Notes: generated by a model from the sequence alone, not told the origin. Numbered from the stretch's first letter, positions 12,684 through 22,822 are shown. The stretch is DNA of 50,093 nucleotides from Rhodospirillales bacterium (GCA_028869315.1 JAGWSV010000076.1:1-50093); one strand, 5' to 3'. Numbers and translations: made by a program.

Positions 12684-13730
12684 CTAGCTGTTCGGCCCGC
12701 GCTCCATCGACACCGGCTGCCAGCGGCGCAGCTCGGACGTCATCAGCACCGCCGGGTTCACGCAGCTCATCGGCCAGCGCCCGGCCAGGACCAGCGCCAG
12801 TTCCCGGCCGACATGGCGCTTGCGCGCCGGATCGAACCGGGCCGACGCCGAGGCGTTGTGCGGGCTCAGGGTGACGTTGTTCATCGACAACAGCGGGTTG
12901 TTGTGCCCCGGCGGCTCGGTTTCCAGCACGTCGAGCGCGGCATGCGCGATCCAGCCTTCCTGCAGCGCCTTGATCAGCCCGGCTTCCTGCACCGTCGGGC
13001 CGCGGCCGGTGTTGATGAAGATCGCGGTCCGCTTCATCTGCCGGAAATGCGCCTCGGTCAGCATGCCCTCCACCTCCGGCCGCGCCGGGGCGTGCATCGA
13101 AACGAAGTCGGACTGGCTCAGCACTTCTTCCAGCGTCGCCGGCAGCACGCCGTATTCCGGCATCACCAGCTCCTCGATGAAGGGGTCGTAGGCCATCATG
13201 CGCAGCCCGAACGGGCGGGCGCGGCGCGCCACCGCGCGCGCCACATGGCCGAAGGAGATGAAGCCGAGGGTCTGGCCCATCAGGCGCGGGATCTGCAGCA
13301 GCGCCGGGCGGCCTTCGCGCCACCGGCCCTCGCGCACCATGCGGTCCTGCTCGATCACCCGGCGGAAGCCGGCGAGCAGCAGGGCCATCGCGTGGTCGGC
13401 CACCTCCTCGATGAAGGTGTCGGGGCAGTTGGTCACCGGGATGCCGCGTTCGGTGGCGGCGGCGACATCGACGCTGTCGACCCCGACCGAGCCGAGCACG
13501 ATGGCGCGGCACTTCGCCGGCAGGCTGTCGATGATCGTTTTCGTGATCTTGATCCCCTTGGCATAGATCGCGTCGGCCTCGCGCGCGGCGGCGATGAAGC
13601 CGGCCTCGTCGGTCGGGCCCTCGACGATCTCGGCGTCCATGCCGGCGAGCGGCTCCATTTCGGTGTCGTAGCCACCGCCGGCGGTGGTGAAGCTGGCCCC
13701 CGCCGGGGTGACGATCCTGAACCTGGCCAT
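12684..13730 (-). CDS. D-2-hydroxyacid dehydrogenase family protein
   Basis: 348 aa; GQTLGFISFGHVARAVARRARPFGLRMMAYDPF, ADHAMALLLAGFR, VSMHAPARPEVEGMLTE, INTGRGPTVQEAGLIKAL. Confidence 0.9.
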   Translation of the reverse strand: MARFRIVTPAGASFTTAGGGYDTEMEPLAGMDAEIVEGPTDEAGFIAAAREADAIYAKGIKITKTIIDSLPAKCRAIVLGSVGVDSVDVAAATERGIPVTNCPDTFIEEVADHAMALLLAGFRRVIEQDRMVREGRWREGRPALLQIPRLMGQTLGFISFGHVARAVARRARPFGLRMMAYDPFIEELVMPEYGVLPATLEEVLSQSDFVSMHAPARPEVEGMLTEAHFRQMKRTAIFINTGRGPTVQEAGLIKALQEGWIAHAALDVLETEPPGHNNPLLSMNNVTLSPHNASASARFDPARKRHVGRELALVLAGRWPMSCVNPAVLMTSELRRWQPVSMERGPNS

Positions 13731-13776
13731 GACGTTTCCCTTCGTTCCTTGAACTGCAAGCCGCGACCTTGGTGTC

Positions 13777-14952
13777 TCAACCTTGGGGGGGACGCGCCCG
13801 CACCGCCTTCTCGTTCACCTCCACGCCCCAGCCGGGCTTCGTCGGCAGCACGTATTCGCCGTTCTCGATCACCGGGACGCTGTCGTAGAACTCGTCGCGC
13901 CACGGCGCGCTGTCGAGGTCGATCTCCATGATGCGGAAATTCGGCACGATGGCGGAGAAATGCGCGCTGATCGCGCTGCACAGGTGGCCGTAGAAATTAT
14001 GCGGCGCCACGTTCGTTTCGTAAACATCGGCCATCGCCGCCACCTTCAGCGATTCCGCCAGCCCGTTCCAGATCACGTCGACGATCGCGACGTCCATCGC
14101 GTAGGCCTCGAAATAGGGCCGGAACTCGCGTCGTGCATGCAAGGTCTCGCAGGAGGCGATGGGGCAGGGCGCGTCGCGGCGGATCAGCGCGAGCGAGGGG
14201 GCGTCATGGGTGTCGATCTCGAGCCAGGTGAGGTGCGCCGGCGCCACCGCCTCGGCGATGCGGCGGAAACCCTCGGTCTTGAAATGGAAATTGACGTCCA
14301 GCATCATGCCCATCTCGGGGCCGATCGCTTCGCGGATCGTCTGCAATTGCCGGGTCAGTCCGGCGGTCAGGCGGTTGTCCCAGTTCAGCTCCGGCCAGCC
14401 CGGGGTGCGGCCGAAGCCGGGGGTGAAGCTCACCGGCTTGCCGTCCACGATCGGCAGCATGTTGGTCTTGAGCGCCTTGAACCCGCGGGCCTTCACCTCC
14501 CCGGCATGGGCGGCGAGCGTGTCGTAGCTGTCGATCGCCGGCACGCCCATCAGCGCGGCGTTGCGTACCCGGTAGGTGCCGAAATGCGACCAGTAGACCG
14601 GGATGCGCTCGCGGATCGGTCCGCCGAACAAGGCCGAGACCGGCACGCCATAGGCCTTGCCGGTGATGTCCAGCAGCGCGTTTTCGATCGCCGCGATCGC
14701 CTGCTGGTTGATGCCGCCGCGGGACTGCCGGGTGAGCACGTGAAGATGCTGGGTGACCGCTTCGAACCGGCGCGGGTCCTTGCCGATCAGCACCGGAGAC
14801 AGGCCGTCGATCACATCGGCGAGACCGGTGGACCCGAAGCTCTCGTTGAACTCCGACCAGCCGGTGATGCCGCAGGCGGTGGAGATCTTGAGGTAGGAGA
14901 ACATCCGCCATCCGGCGTCGGCCCGCAGCGTCTCGATGCGTTCGATCTTCAT
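13777..14952 (-). CDS. Mandelate racemase/muconate lactonizing (enolase superfamily) protein
   Basis: 391 aa; MKIERIETLRADAGWRMFSYLKI, MMLDVNFHFKTEGFRRIAEAV, WLEIDTHDAPSLALIRRDAPCPIASCETL. Confidence 0.88.
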   Translation of the reverse strand: MKIERIETLRADAGWRMFSYLKISTACGITGWSEFNESFGSTGLADVIDGLSPVLIGKDPRRFEAVTQHLHVLTRQSRGGINQQAIAAIENALLDITGKAYGVPVSALFGGPIRERIPVYWSHFGTYRVRNAALMGVPAIDSYDTLAAHAGEVKARGFKALKTNMLPIVDGKPVSFTPGFGRTPGWPELNWDNRLTAGLTRQLQTIREAIGPEMGMMLDVNFHFKTEGFRRIAEAVAPAHLTWLEIDTHDAPSLALIRRDAPCPIASCETLHARREFRPYFEAYAMDVAIVDVIWNGLAESLKVAAMADVYETNVAPHNFYGHLCSAISAHFSAIVPNFRIMEIDLDSAPWRDEFYDSVPVIENGEYVLPTKPGWGVEVNEKAVRARPPQG

Positions 14953-15107
14953 GTTTTTCCCCCGGTCTGCGGTTTCCCCGGCGGCGCCGGGTGCGGTCGG
15001 GGGGCATCCTAGCCCAGTGGCGGCGGAGGGAAACCTCGTGCCCGTCGCGAGGCGGGTGCGCGCGGAGCGGGACGGTTGGCGCGGCGCCGTGCGAAGGCCC
15101 GCCGCCG

Positions 15108-16175
15108 TCACATGGCCGCCCCCAGCTCCGCCGGCCGGGCCGACCGCAGGATCATGCCGAACAGGTCGCGCGGCTCGTCGGGATCGGCCAGCATGTCGAG
15201 GTCCTGATAGAGCCCGGTGCCGGCGAGCACGTCGCGCAGGTAGCGCAGCGCCGAGAAATCCTCCGTCGCGAAGCCCACCGAATCGAACAAGGTAATCTGC
15301 TGCGCGTCGCGCCGCCGCCCAGCTGCGGCGCCGGTCATCACCTGCCACAGCTCCGTAACTTGGTGATCGGCGGGGAGCTGCTGGATTTCGCCCTCGATCC
15401 GGGTCTGCGGCGCGTATTCGACGAAGATGTCGGAGCGCAGCAGGATGTCGCGGTGCAGCTCGGTCTTGCCGGGGCAGTCGCCGCCCACCGCGTTGATGTG
15501 CAGTCCGGCGCCGACCATGTTGTCGGTCAGGATGGTGGCGCGTTGCTTGTCGGCGGTTGCCGTCGTGACGATCTGGGCCCCCGCCACCGCCTCCTCGGCC
15601 GAGCGGCAGGGCACGGTCTCGACGCCCTGGCCCGCCAGGTTGCGGACGCATTTGGCGGTGGCGGCGGGATCGATGTCATGCAGCCGGAACCGGCGGATGC
15701 CGAGCAGGGCCTTGAAGGCCAGCGCCTGGAACTCCGCCTGCGCGCCGTTGCCGATGATCGCCATGCAGCCGGCATCCCGCGGCGCCAGATGCCGCGCGGC
15801 GACGGCGGAGGTGGCGGCGGTGCGCAGCGCGGTCAGGATCGTCATTTCCGACATCAGGACCGGGTAGCCGGTGCCGACATCGGACAGAACGCCGAAGGCG
15901 GTGACGGTCTGGCGCCCCTCGCGCGCGTTCTTCGGGTGGCCGTTCACGTATTTGAAGCCGTAGGTGCGGCCGTCGCTCGTCGGCATCAACTCGATGACGC
16001 CCTCGGCGCTGTGGGAGGCGACGCGCGGCGTCTTGTCGAAGCAGGCCCAGCGGCGGAAGTCCGCTTCGACGTACTCCGCCAGCCCGGCGATGAAATTCTC
16101 CACGCCGACCCGCAGCACCAGCTTCATCATGTTGTCGACGCTGACGAAGGGAACGAGGTTCAGGTTCGGGATCAT
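15108..16175 (-). CDS. Ornithine cyclodeaminase family protein
   Basis: 355 aa; MSEMTILTALRTAATSAVAARHLAP, IIGNGAQAEFQALAFKALLGI, INAVGGDCPGKTELHRDIL. Confidence 0.92.
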   Translation of the reverse strand: MIPNLNLVPFVSVDNMMKLVLRVGVENFIAGLAEYVEADFRRWACFDKTPRVASHSAEGVIELMPTSDGRTYGFKYVNGHPKNAREGRQTVTAFGVLSDVGTGYPVLMSEMTILTALRTAATSAVAARHLAPRDAGCMAIIGNGAQAEFQALAFKALLGIRRFRLHDIDPAATAKCVRNLAGQGVETVPCRSAEEAVAGAQIVTTATADKQRATILTDNMVGAGLHINAVGGDCPGKTELHRDILLRSDIFVEYAPQTRIEGEIQQLPADHQVTELWQVMTGAAAGRRRDAQQITLFDSVGFATEDFSALRYLRDVLAGTGLYQDLDMLADPDEPRDLFGMILRSARPAELGAAM

Positions 16176-17116
16176 GATCGGAAGCTCCGCGTGGGGGTGT
16201 CGAGGACACGACGGCCGAGCAGGCTCGCGAGCAGATCCACCATCAGGATCGCGGTCCGGCCGCGCTCGTCGAGGAACGGGTTCAGCTCCACGAGATCGAC
16301 GCTGCCGACGAGCATGCTGTCGTGCAGCATCTCCATCACGAGATGCGCTTCGCGGAAGGTGGCGCCGCCGGGCACCGTGGTGCCGACGCCCGGTGCGATC
16401 GTGGGGTCGAGAAAATCGACGTCCAGGCTGACATGGAGCCGGCCGCCGGCGTCCGCCACCCTTCGCAGGAAGGCGCGCAGCAGCGGCGCGATGCCGAATT
16501 CGTCGATCGCCCGCATGTCGTGGAGGGTGATCCCGGAGGTTTCGAGCAGCCGCCGCTCCGCCGGATCGACGCTGCGGATGCCCAGCATGCAGACGTTCTC
16601 CGGCCGGATGCGGGCGGGGGGCGGCGGGAAATAGCCCGCGAACCCGGCCCGGCCGGTGGCATAGGCCATGGGGACGCCATGCAGGTTGCCGCTTTCGGAA
16701 CTGTCGAGCGTGTGGAAGTCCGGGTGGGCGTCCAGCCACAGGACGAAGAGCGGCCGGCCCGTCTCCTCGGCCCGGCGGGCGAGGCCGGTCAGCGTCCCCG
16801 CCGCCAGGCTGTGGTCGCCGCCCAGGCAGATCGGCAGCGCGTCCGCCCCCGCGCTCGCTTGGTAGGCGGCCTCGGCCAGGGACAGGGTCCAGCCCGCCAC
16901 TTCCGGCAGGCATTTGAGCGCGGCGTTGCCATGGACCATCGGGCGCGCCGGCGCCGGGGCCAGGTTGCCCAGATCGGTGACGCGGTGGCCGAGCTCGGCG
17001 ATCGCCGCGGCGATGCCGGCGGCGCGGAAGGCGCTCGGCCCCATCTCGCAGCCGCGACGCCCGGCGCCGTCCTCGACGGGCGCGCCGATCAACCGGCACT
17101 GCTTCGGCGTCATCAT
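16172..17116 (-). CDS. Arginase
   Basis: CLGGDHSLAAGTL, LWLDAHPDFHT, SLDVDFLDPTIAPGVGTTVPGG metal motifs; ATGA overlap with the OCD gene. Confidence 0.92.
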   Translation of the reverse strand: MMTPKQCRLIGAPVEDGAGRRGCEMGPSAFRAAGIAAAIAELGHRVTDLGNLAPAPARPMVHGNAALKCLPEVAGWTLSLAEAAYQASAGADALPICLGGDHSLAAGTLTGLARRAEETGRPLFVLWLDAHPDFHTLDSSESGNLHGVPMAYATGRAGFAGYFPPPPARIRPENVCMLGIRSVDPAERRLLETSGITLHDMRAIDEFGIAPLLRAFLRRVADAGGRLHVSLDVDFLDPTIAPGVGTTVPGGATFREAHLVMEMLHDSMLVGSVDLVELNPFLDERGRTAILMVDLLASLLGRRVLDTPTRSFRS

Positions 17117-17179
17117 CGGCCCGCCCTCCTCTGCTCCCGCGATCTGAGCATGGTCGGGTGGCAGAATGGACGGGAAGGA

Positions 17180-17208
17180 TTGACAAAACTGCCAGGAGTT
17201 CCTATCAG
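17180..17208 (+). promoter_or_regulatory. Sigma-70-like promoter for the Lrp/AsnC gene
   Basis: TTGACA (17180-17185), 17-nt spacer, TATCAG (17203-17208). Confidence 0.5.
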
Positions 17209-17216
17209 ATTGCGCA

Positions 17217-17693
17217 ATGCTTCCTGTCGAATTGGCGATCCCGGCGATGGCGACCCTCGATCCGTTGGACGAGAAGCTGATCACCCTGCTGCGCCATGAC
17301 GGCCGCCGCAGCATCTCCGACCTTGCCGTGGCGCTCGGCGTGTCGCGGGCGACGGTGCGGGCGCGGATCGACCGGCTGGAGCGCGGCGGCGTCATCATCG
17401 GCTACACGGTGATCCTGCGCGCCGACACGGTGGCGGCGGCGGTGCGCGGCATCACGCTGATCGAGGTGGAGGGCCATGCCGCCGACCGGGTGATGCGGGC
17501 GCTGAGCGGCTTCCCCGAAGTGATCGAGATGCACACGACGAATGGCCGCTGGGACCTGATCGTGGAACTGGCGGCGCCTGGCCTGCCCGATCTGGACGCG
17601 ATCCTGCGGCGCATCCGCCTGATCCCCGGCATCACCCGAAGCGAAACCAACCTGCTGCTGAACACCCCGCGCAGCGCGCGGGCGCGGCTTTAG
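17217..17693 (+). CDS. Lrp/AsnC family transcriptional regulator (start possibly 17247)
   Basis: ATLDPLDEKLITLLRHDGRRSISDLAVALGVSRATVRARIDRLERGGVIIGYTVILR; divergent from arginase/OCD genes. Confidence 0.93.
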   Translation: MLPVELAIPAMATLDPLDEKLITLLRHDGRRSISDLAVALGVSRATVRARIDRLERGGVIIGYTVILRADTVAAAVRGITLIEVEGHAADRVMRALSGFPEVIEMHTTNGRWDLIVELAAPGLPDLDAILRRIRLIPGITRSETNLLLNTPRSARARL

Positions 17694-17816
17694 CAGTCGG
17701 CCTGCGGCGGCACGTGCCGCGGGGCCGCGAGAAGTGCCATACTGGTGGCCTCACTGGCCGGTTGCCCTACTGGCTGGTTGCCCCATTGGCCCCCATCCAC
17801 GGAACGGAGCCGCCAC

Positions 17817-18596
17817 ATGCTGCCCACCTTGTTCCTCAGCCACGGCTCGCCGATGACGGTGCTGACCGACACGCCCGGACACCGCTTTCTTGCGGGGCTC
17901 GGCGCCGCCGTGCCGCGGCCGAAGGCGATCCTGATGGCCTCGGCCCATTGGCTCACCATCGGCCCCGCGCTCAGCGCGCCCGCGGCGAACGAGACGATCC
18001 ACGACTTCTCCGGCTTCCCGCCGCCGCTCTATGCGTGCCGCTATCCGGCCCCGCCGGCGCCGGACCTGGCCCGCCGCGCCGCCGGGCTGCTCGACGACGC
18101 CGGGCTGGGCGCGGCGATCGATCCCCGGCGCGGGCTCGACCACGGCGCCTGGGTGCCGCTGCTGCTCGCCTGGCCGAAGGCGGACATCCCGGTGGCGCAG
18201 CTGGCCATCCAGCCGCGCCGCGATCCCGCGCACCATCTGGCGGTGGGCCGCGCGCTCGCCCCGCTCGCCCAGGAAGGCGTTCTGGTGATCGGCTCCGGCA
18301 GCTTCACCCATAATCTTGGCCGCATCCGGCGGGAGGCGGCGGGCGCGACGGACGCGCCCGACGTCGCGGCGTTCTCGGAGTGGATGGACGCGGCGCTGGA
18401 ACAGGGCCGCACCGAGGACCTGCTCGCCTACCGCACCCGTGCGCCCTACGCGGCGGAGCAGCACCCGACCGACGAGCATTTGCTACCCCTGTACGTCGCG
18501 CTGGGCGCCGCCGGGGAAGGGGCGAAGGCGGAGCGCCTGCACGCCAGCGTCGATTACGGCGTGCTGCGGATGGATGCCTTCGCGTTCCGGCAATGA
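17817..18596 (+). CDS. LigB-type extradiol ring-cleavage dioxygenase (DODA-like)
   Basis: MLPTLFLSHGSPMTVL, KAILMASAHWLT, LDHGAWVPLLLAWPKADIPVAQLAIQP, IGSGSFTHNL. Confidence 0.9.
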   Translation: MLPTLFLSHGSPMTVLTDTPGHRFLAGLGAAVPRPKAILMASAHWLTIGPALSAPAANETIHDFSGFPPPLYACRYPAPPAPDLARRAAGLLDDAGLGAAIDPRRGLDHGAWVPLLLAWPKADIPVAQLAIQPRRDPAHHLAVGRALAPLAQEGVLVIGSGSFTHNLGRIRREAAGATDAPDVAAFSEWMDAALEQGRTEDLLAYRTRAPYAAEQHPTDEHLLPLYVALGAAGEGAKAERLHASVDYGVLRMDAFAFRQ

Positions 18597-18659
18597 CGAG
18601 CGGGCGATGATGCCCTTGCCCCTCTGCTGTCCCTTGCTCCTCTGGCGTCCCTGGAAGGA

Positions 18660-19790
18660 ATGCTGATGCTGCAACTGCCCCCCGCCGAGCCCGGCGCCCC
18701 GGAATCGGAGATCGACACCCCGGCGCTGGTCCTCGACCTCGACGCCTTCGAATATAATCTCGACCACATGGCCGCGCTGCTCGCGCCCACCGGCACCAAG
18801 CTGCGGGCGCACGCGAAGACGCATAAATCCCCGGTCATCGCGCATCTGCAGATGGCGCGCGGCGCGGTCGGGCAATGCGTGCAGAAGGTCGGCGAAGCGG
18901 AAGTGCTGGCCTGGGGCGGCGTGCCGGACATCCTGGTCAGCAACGAAGTGGTGGGCGCGGCGAAGCTCGCCCGCTTCGCCGCGCTGGCGCGGATCGCGAA
19001 GGTGGCGATCTGCGCCGACGATCCCGCGCAGATCGCCGCCATCGAGGCGGCGGCGGCCGCTGCCGCCCAGCGCCTGACGGTGCTGGTGGAGATCGACACC
19101 GGCGCCGGCCGCTGCGGCGTCGCGCCCGGTCCCGACGCCGTGGCGCTGGCCCGCCGCATCGCCGATTCCCGCTACCTGTGCTTCGGCGGCCTGCAGGCCT
19201 ATCACGGCAGCGCCCAGCACAAGCGCACCCACGCGGAACGGCGGGCGCTGATCGACGGCGCGGTGGAGGGCGCGCGGCGCACGGTGGAGCAGTTGCATCA
19301 GCAAGGGATTTCCTGCCCGATCGTCGGCGGCGGCGGCACCGGCACGTTCATGCTGGAAGCGGCGTCCGGCGTCTACAACGAGATCCAGGCCGGCAGCTAC
19401 GCCTTCATGGACGCCGACTACGCGCGCAATTTCGATGAAGCCGGGCAGCCGGTGGGCACGTTCCGCCACGCCCTGTTCGTGCTGGCAACCGTCATGAGCG
19501 CGCCGCAGCCCAGCGTCGCGGTGCTCGATGCCGGGCACAAGGCGGTGGCGGTCGACAGCGGCCTCCCCACCGTCTGGCAGCGGCCCGATATCCGCTACGT
19601 CGGCGCCTCCGACGAGCACGGCAAGCTGGAGGTGGGCTCCGAGACCACCATGCCGAAGCTTGGCGAGAAGTTGCGTCTGGTGCCGGGCCACTGCGACCCG
19701 ACGATCGACCGCTATGATTGGTTCGTGGGCGTGCGCGACGGGCGGGTGGAATGCCTCTGGCCGGTGGCGGCGCGGGGCGCGATGGCGTGA
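18660..19790 (+). CDS. D-threonine aldolase-like, DSD1-type PLP enzyme (alanine racemase N-terminal domain)
   Basis: EIDTPALVLDLDAFEYNLDHMAALL, LRAHAKTHKSPVIAHLQM, IVGGGGTGTFMLEAASGVYNEIQAGSYAFMDADY. Confidence 0.9.
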   Translation: MLMLQLPPAEPGAPESEIDTPALVLDLDAFEYNLDHMAALLAPTGTKLRAHAKTHKSPVIAHLQMARGAVGQCVQKVGEAEVLAWGGVPDILVSNEVVGAAKLARFAALARIAKVAICADDPAQIAAIEAAAAAAAQRLTVLVEIDTGAGRCGVAPGPDAVALARRIADSRYLCFGGLQAYHGSAQHKRTHAERRALIDGAVEGARRTVEQLHQQGISCPIVGGGGTGTFMLEAASGVYNEIQAGSYAFMDADYARNFDEAGQPVGTFRHALFVLATVMSAPQPSVAVLDAGHKAVAVDSGLPTVWQRPDIRYVGASDEHGKLEVGSETTMPKLGEKLRLVPGHCDPTIDRYDWFVGVRDGRVECLWPVAARGAMA

Positions 19791-20252
19791 TCAGCCCGGC
19801 TGCCGCCGCGGCATCAGCACCGTGGTGGTGAACTCCTGCACCGGCGCATCCTCCTGGTTCAGGGTGGTGCAGCGGTAGGTCACCACCCCGGCGTCGGGGC
19901 GGGAGCGGGACGGGCGGGCGGCCAACACCTCGATCTTCACCCGCAGCGCGTCGCCGGGGCGGACCGGGCGGAGCCAGCGAAGCTGCTCGATGCCGGCGCC
20001 CATGCCGCCGCGGGCGATCCGCAGGGTCTCGAAGATCAGCCGCATGGTGGTGACGCCGGTCTGCCAGCCGCTGGCGCAGAACAGGCCGAACTGGCTGTCC
20101 TTCGCGGTTTCCTCGCCCAGATGGGCGGGCTGCGGGTCATATTGCCGGGCGAAGGCGATGATCGCGTCGCGATCGAGGGTGATCGCGCGCGCCGAGTGCA
20201 GCACCTGGCCGGCTGCCATGTCTTCGAACCAGAAAACGTCCTGCTGGGTCAC
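19791..20252 (-). CDS. MaoC-like hotdog-fold dehydratase (GTG start inferred)
   Basis: FWFEDMAAGQVLHSARAITLDRDAIIAFARQYDPQPAHLGEETAKDSQFGLFCASGWQTGVTTMRL. Confidence 0.82.
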   Translation of the reverse strand: MTQQDVFWFEDMAAGQVLHSARAITLDRDAIIAFARQYDPQPAHLGEETAKDSQFGLFCASGWQTGVTTMRLIFETLRIARGGMGAGIEQLRWLRPVRPGDALRVKIEVLAARPSRSRPDAGVVTYRCTTLNQEDAPVQEFTTTVLMPRRQPG

Positions 20253-20326
20253 CGGGAAGATCCGTCCTGCCGTGGTCGAAGCGACGATTCTAGCCGATAA
20301 TCGGGACTTCGCATCCTTGGGGAGAC

Positions 20327-21853
20327 GTGCGCATGCCGATCGATCCGGCCGTCGTGGTGGCGGGCCTCGCGTTGCTGGCCACGCTCGCCGCGCTGGCGGT
20401 GGCACTGCGTCAAGGCGGCGGCGCAGCACAGGCGGCGGCGTTGGAGCGGCTGCGCCTGCTGGTCGAGCAGGCCGTTGCGGGCGCGCGGGCCGAAGCGGAG
20501 ACCACCCGCCGCGGCGTGACCGCGCTCGGCAGCGACCTGGCGGACCGCATCGCCCTGCTGCGCGGCGCGCAGGAAACCGGGCTGGAACAGGTGCGCACCG
20601 TGCTGACGCAGGAGCAGGGCGCGCTGCGGGCGGCGCTGGCCGAGGCGCAGGCGAAGGACGTGGCCGTGCTGACGGCGCAGTTCGAGACCGTGCGCGGCGC
20701 GCTCGACGCCCGGCTGCGCGAGGTGCGGGACGGCAACGAGGAGCGGCTGGAAGCGATCCGCCGCACCCTGAACGAGCAACTGCGCCTGGCGCAGGAGACG
20801 CAGACCCGCGAGCAGGCCGAACTGCGCGCCGCGCTCGCCGAATCCCAGCGCAAGGCGACCGAGGCGATGGGCACCCAGTTCGAGACCACCCGTTCCGTGC
20901 TGGACGCCAAGCTGCGTGAGTTGCGCGAGGGCAACGAAGCCAAGCTGGCCGAGATCCAGAAGACCGTGAACGAACAGCTTCACGCCGCGGTGGAGAAGCA
21001 GATGACCGAGAGCTTCGCCCGGGTCATCGACCAGTTCGCGGCGGTGCAGAAGGCGATGGGCGAGTTCGCCGTGCTGAACGCGCAGATGGGCGATCTCAAG
21101 CGGCTGTTCTCGAACGTGAAGACGCGCGGCGGCTGGGGCGAGGCCCAGGTGCGGGCGATGCTGGACGACATCCTGCCGGCCGGCGCCTACGAGACCAACT
21201 GCAAGGTGCGGCCCAACTCCGACGACGCGGTGGAGTTCGCGGTGCGCATGCCCGGCCGCGGCGCCGACCGCCCGCTGCTGCCGATCGACGCCAAGTTCCC
21301 GGTGGAGGATTACGAGCGGCTGCTGGCGGCGTCGGAGGCTGGAGACGTGGACGCCGAGCGCGCCGCGGCCCGCCGGCTGGAGGCGGCGGTGAAGCTGCAG
21401 GCGAAGAAGATCGCCGAGAAATACATCAACCCGCCGGTGACGGTGGAGTTCGCGGTGATGTACCTGCCGACCGACGCGCTGTTCGCCGAGGTGGCGCGGC
21501 TGCCGGGGCTGATCGACGCGATCGGGCGGGAGAGCCGGGTGCTCGTGCTGGGGCCGAGCCTGTTCCCGGCGCTGCTGCGGACCATCCATCTCGGCTTCAT
21601 TACGCTGGCGCTGGAGCAGAAGGCGGACCAGGTGCGCAGCCTGCTCGGCGCCACCGTCACCGAGATGCGCAAGATGGACCAGGTGCTGGAGCGGCTGGCG
21701 AAGAACGCCGGCACCATGAGCAACACGATCGACGCCGCCCGGCGGCGCACCCGCGCCGTCAGCCGCGCGCTGCGCGGCGTCGAGGCGGTGGAGGACGCGG
21801 CGGCGGAGCAGTTGCTGGAACTGGAAGCGGAAACCGCCGCCGAGGAGGAGTGA
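20327..21853 (+). CDS. rmuC: DNA recombination protein RmuC
   Basis: N-terminal TM + coiled coil, then GGWGEAQVRAMLDDILPAGAYETNCKV, LPIDAKFPVEDYERLL, KKIAEKYINPPVTVEFAVMYLPTDALFAEV. Confidence 0.93.
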   Translation: MRMPIDPAVVVAGLALLATLAALAVALRQGGGAAQAAALERLRLLVEQAVAGARAEAETTRRGVTALGSDLADRIALLRGAQETGLEQVRTVLTQEQGALRAALAEAQAKDVAVLTAQFETVRGALDARLREVRDGNEERLEAIRRTLNEQLRLAQETQTREQAELRAALAESQRKATEAMGTQFETTRSVLDAKLRELREGNEAKLAEIQKTVNEQLHAAVEKQMTESFARVIDQFAAVQKAMGEFAVLNAQMGDLKRLFSNVKTRGGWGEAQVRAMLDDILPAGAYETNCKVRPNSDDAVEFAVRMPGRGADRPLLPIDAKFPVEDYERLLAASEAGDVDAERAAARRLEAAVKLQAKKIAEKYINPPVTVEFAVMYLPTDALFAEVARLPGLIDAIGRESRVLVLGPSLFPALLRTIHLGFITLALEQKADQVRSLLGATVTEMRKMDQVLERLAKNAGTMSNTIDAARRRTRAVSRALRGVEAVEDAAAEQLLELEAETAAEEE

Positions 21854-21916
21854 AACCCGGCACGCCATGCCATTCCGCCGAAAAGGCGAAACGGTCGCCC
21901 GTTTGGCGCACTGGTG

Positions 21917-22822
21917 TCAGCCCGGCTTCATCGCGTCGAACACGATCGCGCCGGCGCCGATGATGCCGTAGCGCGGTTCGTGCAGCCGCAGCACCTGGGT
22001 CCGGAACCCGAGTTCTTCGAGCTTCCCGGTCATCTCCCGCCCGAAGATGGTCCATACCAGGATGCCGTCGCCGTCCGGGTTCACCGGGTCGCCGTGGTAG
22101 AGCCGCTCGGCCAGATAGGTGATCTTATCGTTCAGAACCTGGGCGCGGACATCATCGTGCGCCGCGCCGGCGTTGTACGGCACGGTGAAAATATGGCGCC
22201 CGCCCGGCCGGAGCACCCGCAGGATCTCCCGATGGGCGTCGTACGGGTTCGGCATGTGTTCGAGCACGTCGCTGGACAGGACGAGATCGAGCGCGCCGGC
22301 GGCGTAGGACAGGTTCCGGAGATCCTCGTGGCGGATTCCGCCGACCTGTTCCGCCGGCGCATGGTCCGGCCCGAAATATTCCGATCCGGCATATCCCGGA
22401 TGCGCCGCCAGCGCGCGGTGCAGCGCGCCGTTCGCTTCCGCGTTGTGGATCCTGAAGCCTGCGGAGAAGCGGAAGCTGCCCCGCATCGGCAGGCGATGCA
22501 GGCGGCGGATCGCGCAGGCCATCTGCCGCTGTCGGTTGAACGATTGGCAGATCGCGCAACGCCCGGATTCGCGCGGGTTTTCGGTGAACCCGGAAAACGT
22601 GGTGCGCGCGCCGCAGACCGGGCAGACCGGCCGCGCGAGCGCGCGGTGCAGCCGCCCGCCCAGGCCGCGCGCCAGGCGCGCAAGCCCAGGGACACGTGAG
22701 TGGCCGGCGCTGCCCTGGCGCGGGCGCTCGGCCGGAGATTGAGCGACGGTGCCCGACTGGGCGGATGTCACGGCGGAGCGAGCCGCGTCCGATCGCAGGC
22801 CGGATCCTGACACGTACCCCAT
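21917..22822 (-). CDS. Class I SAM-dependent methyltransferase with N-terminal CxxC pairs
   Basis: CPVCGARTTFSGFTENPRESGRCAICQSFNRQRQMA; LDLVLSSDVLEHMPNPYDAHREILRVLRPGGRHIFTVPY. Confidence 0.85.
   Translation of the reverse strand: MGYVSGSGLRSDAARSAVTSAQSGTVAQSPAERPRQGSAGHSRVPGLARLARGLGGRLHRALARPVCPVCGARTTFSGFTENPRESGRCAICQSFNRQRQMACAIRRLHRLPMRGSFRFSAGFRIHNAEANGALHRALAAHPGYAGSEYFGPDHAPAEQVGGIRHEDLRNLSYAAGALDLVLSSDVLEHMPNPYDAHREILRVLRPGGRHIFTVPYNAGAAHDDVRAQVLNDKITYLAERLYHGDPVNPDGDGILVWTIFGREMTGKLEELGFRTQVLRLHEPRYGIIGAGAIVFDAMKPG

Noticed and set aside
12250-12687. 145-aa ORF in the gap upstream of parE
   Set aside because: No signal, domain or plausible codon pattern; likely spurious
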